From positions 1 to 7,446 of the forward strand of contig CALINZ010000201.1 in the NCBI GenBank assembly GCA_938045085.1: a stretch of DNA of 7,446 nucleotides, given 5' to 3'. Below the pieces are notes generated by a model that was not told the origin of the DNA, ran no database searches, and saw only the letters and a list, made by a program, of their open reading frames with translations. This document shows, piece after piece, positions 6,469 through 7,446 of the stretch (its first letter is position 1; every line of letters begins with the position of its first letter). A program made the translations under genes and the position numbers. This DNA comes from an uncultured Collinsella sp. (GTDB lineage: Bacteria > Actinomycetota > Coriobacteriia > Coriobacteriales > Coriobacteriaceae).

Positions 6469-6484
6469 GGCTCTTATCAGAGCC
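6469..6484 (+). repeat. Second dyad before pyrH: backup terminator or operator
   Basis: GGCTCT (6469-6474) and AGAGCC (6479-6484) form a perfect six-base inverted repeat around TATC, followed by TTTGAT. It comes only a few bases after the main terminator and covers the place where the -35 of the pyrH promoter would lie. The T-run is short, so a DNA-binding operator is as plausible as a second terminator. Confidence 0.45.
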
Positions 6485-6486
6485 TT

Positions 6487-6495
6487 TGATATCAT
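6487..6495 (+). promoter_or_regulatory. Extended -10 promoter for pyrH-frr
   Basis: TGATATCAT is a TGN-TATCAT extended -10 element with the same -10 hexamer as the rpsB promoter. No good -35 is seen at 17 bases spacing (the sequence there falls in the GGCTCT repeat). Transcription from about 6502 would give a short leader of roughly 23 bases. An alternative, TTGATA 6486-6491 as a -35, has no convincing -10. Confidence 0.5.
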
Positions 6496-6512
6496 ATTGA
6501 GAGTCTAATTAA

Positions 6513-6518
6513 AGGAGG
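6513..6518 (+). promoter_or_regulatory. pyrH ribosome binding site supporting a TTG start
   Basis: AGGAGG lies six bases before TTG 6525. It is near perfect, probably making up for the weak start codon. Confidence 0.8.
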
Positions 6519-6524
6519 ATCGCT

Positions 6525-7247
6525 TTGTCCGACATCCGATATAAACGCGTGCTTCTTAAGCTTTCCGGCGAAGCACTGATGGGCGACGGCCAATACTGCA
6601 TCGACCCCAAGGTTACCGACCATCTTGCCAAGCAGGTCAAGGAGCTGCTTGCCGTTGGCCATGAGGTCGGCGTCGTTGTCGGCGGCGGCAACATTTTCCG
6701 CGGCATGGCCGGCACTGCCGGTGGCATGGAGCGCGCCCAGGCCGACTACATGGGCATGCTGGCAACCGTTATGAATGCGCTCGCCCTGCAGGATGCTTTC
6801 GAGCACAACGATGTTCCCTGCCGCGTGATGAGCGCTATCCAGATGAACGAGATCTGCGAGCCCTATATTCGCCGTCGCGCCATCAACCACCTTTCCAAGG
6901 GCAGCGTCGTTATTTTTGCCGCCGGTTCGGGCAATCCGTACTTTACGACCGACACCGCCGCGGCTCTTCGTGCCTGCGAGATCGGTGCCGAGATTCTGAT
7001 TAAGGCCACCAAGGTTGACGGTATCTACGACAAGGATCCCGTCAAGTGCGACGATGCCGTCCGTTTTGACAAGATTACCTATCACGAGGTTCTCGTCCGC
7101 GGTCTGCAGGTTATGGATTCCACAGCTACGGCACTGTGTCAGGATAACCGTATGCCGATTTTGGTCCTCAACATCGATGGCGAGGACACCGTCAAGCGCG
7201 CGCTTTCGGGTGAGCCCGTCGGCACGCTCGTCTATCAGGAGGATTAA
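6525..7247 (+). CDS. pyrH: UMP kinase (uridylate kinase)
   Basis: The product has 240 residues, the usual length. PyrH phosphorylates UMP to UDP with ATP, the first step from UMP to UTP and CTP, as a hexamer in the cytosol. It belongs to the amino-acid kinase fold. [14 protein letters not shown] at residues 7-20 is the phosphate-binding start, [11 protein letters not shown] at 50-60 the glycine-rich UMP/ATP loop, and [21 protein letters not shown] at 69-89 the helix typical of bacterial Pyr[21 protein letters not shown] binds UMP and ATP, and [13 protein letters not shown] marks the nucleotide region. TTG 6525 is the start, because the product then begins [17 protein letters not shown], as the family does, with AGGAGG upstream. 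The TAA stop is two bases before the frr start and the frr ribosome binding site lies within the last codons, so the two are coupled. The rpsB-tsf-pyrH-frr order is widely conserved. Confidence 0.97.
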   Translation: MSDIRYKRVLLKLSGEALMGDGQYCIDPKVTDHLAKQVKELLAVGHEVGVVVGGGNIFRGMAGTAGGMERAQADYMGMLATVMNALALQDAFEHNDVPCRVMSAIQMNEICEPYIRRRAINHLSKGSVVIFAAGSGNPYFTTDTAAALRACEIGAEILIKATKVDGIYDKDPVKCDDAVRFDKITYHEVLVRGLQVMDSTATALCQDNRMPILVLNIDGEDTVKRALSGEPVGTLVYQED

Positions 7248-7249
7248 GC

Positions 7250-7446
7250 ATGGCAGAGAACATCACCGCCCACATGGACAAGTCGCTCGAGTCCCTCAAG
7301 CACAACTTCTCCAAGGTTCGCACGGGCCGCGCCAACGCTAACATTCTGTCCGACATCTCGGTCGATTACTACGGTGTCCCCACGCCGGTTACCCAGGTTG
7401 CCGCCGTTAAGACCCCCGAAGCTCACATGCTGCTTATCGAGCCCTG
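7250..7446 (+). CDS. frr: Ribosome recycling factor, 3' end outside window
   Basis: The first 65 residues of about 185 are present. RRF works with EF-G to split the ribosome after termination. RTGRAN at residues 24-29 and VDYYGVPTPVTQVAAV at 38-53 are strong family signatures; the arginine-rich helix belongs to domain I and the segment after it leads to the domain II hinge. The window ends in IEP plus two bases of the next codon (TG), where RRF proteins commonly have a tryptophan. ATG 7250 has AGGAGG at 7237-7242, seven bases upstream and inside pyrH. Confidence 0.96.
   Translation, partial: MAENITAHMDKSLESLKHNFSKVRTGRANANILSDISVDYYGVPTPVTQVAAVKTPEAHMLLIEP

Noticed and set aside
6492..7085. 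197-codon minus-strand frame opposite pyrH
   Set aside because: It is a shadow of pyrH with no family resemblance, and its 5' part overlaps only coding sequence of pyrH.
1..7446. Mobile elements, CRISPR arrays, tRNA or rRNA genes, or a novel defence system
   Set aside because: Nearly every base belongs to recognised housekeeping genes; there are no long repeats, transposase motifs or unassigned gene clusters.

Overview
This window is chromosomal, GC-rich and almost entirely coding on the + strand. Strong Shine-Dalgarno sites, GC-rich third codon positions, and a TrmFO-type folate-dependent tRNA methyltransferase beside a Gram-positive style gene order suggest a high-GC Gram-positive. A member of the Coriobacteriia (Collinsella or a relative) is my best guess. 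That placement is inference from the look of the proteins and has not been tested by a search.

Region 1 (1-4545) is a tightly packed gene run: the 3' part of comM (Mg-chelatase-like AAA+ helicase of transformation), dprA (single-strand DNA and RecA loader), trmFO (m5U54 tRNA methyltransferase) and a XerC/XerD-type tyrosine recombinase. Junctions are a 1-base overlap (comM/dprA), 14 bases (dprA/trmFO) and an ATAG overlap (trmFO/xer), so co-transcription is likely. The promoter lies before the window. The recombinase has a complete N-terminal domain in frame but no ATG, GTG or TTG to start it, and an ATA codon sits where the start should be.

Region 2 (4546-4763) is the main intergenic region. 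It holds a weak terminator-like hairpin, a good promoter with an extended -10 element, and a leader of about 135 bases. The leader can fold into a small hairpin, a long three-part extended stem, and a short hairpin over the rpsB ribosome binding site. It is a candidate cis-regulatory RNA for ribosomal protein S2.

Region 3 (4764-7446) is the translation block rpsB-tsf-pyrH-frr (S2, EF-Ts, UMP kinase, ribosome recycling factor, the last cut by the window end). A strong intrinsic terminator after tsf, followed by a second dyad and an extended -10 promoter, separates rpsB-tsf from pyrH-frr.

The order dprA-trmFO-xer...rpsB-tsf-pyrH-frr matches the order in Bacillus subtilis (dprA-topA-trmFO-xerC-hslV-hslU-codY...rpsB-tsf-pyrH-frr) with topA and hslVU-codY absent. 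I found no mobile element, CRISPR array, tRNA, rRNA or novel defence-like system. The points worth a second look are the non-canonical recombinase start and the structured rpsB leader.
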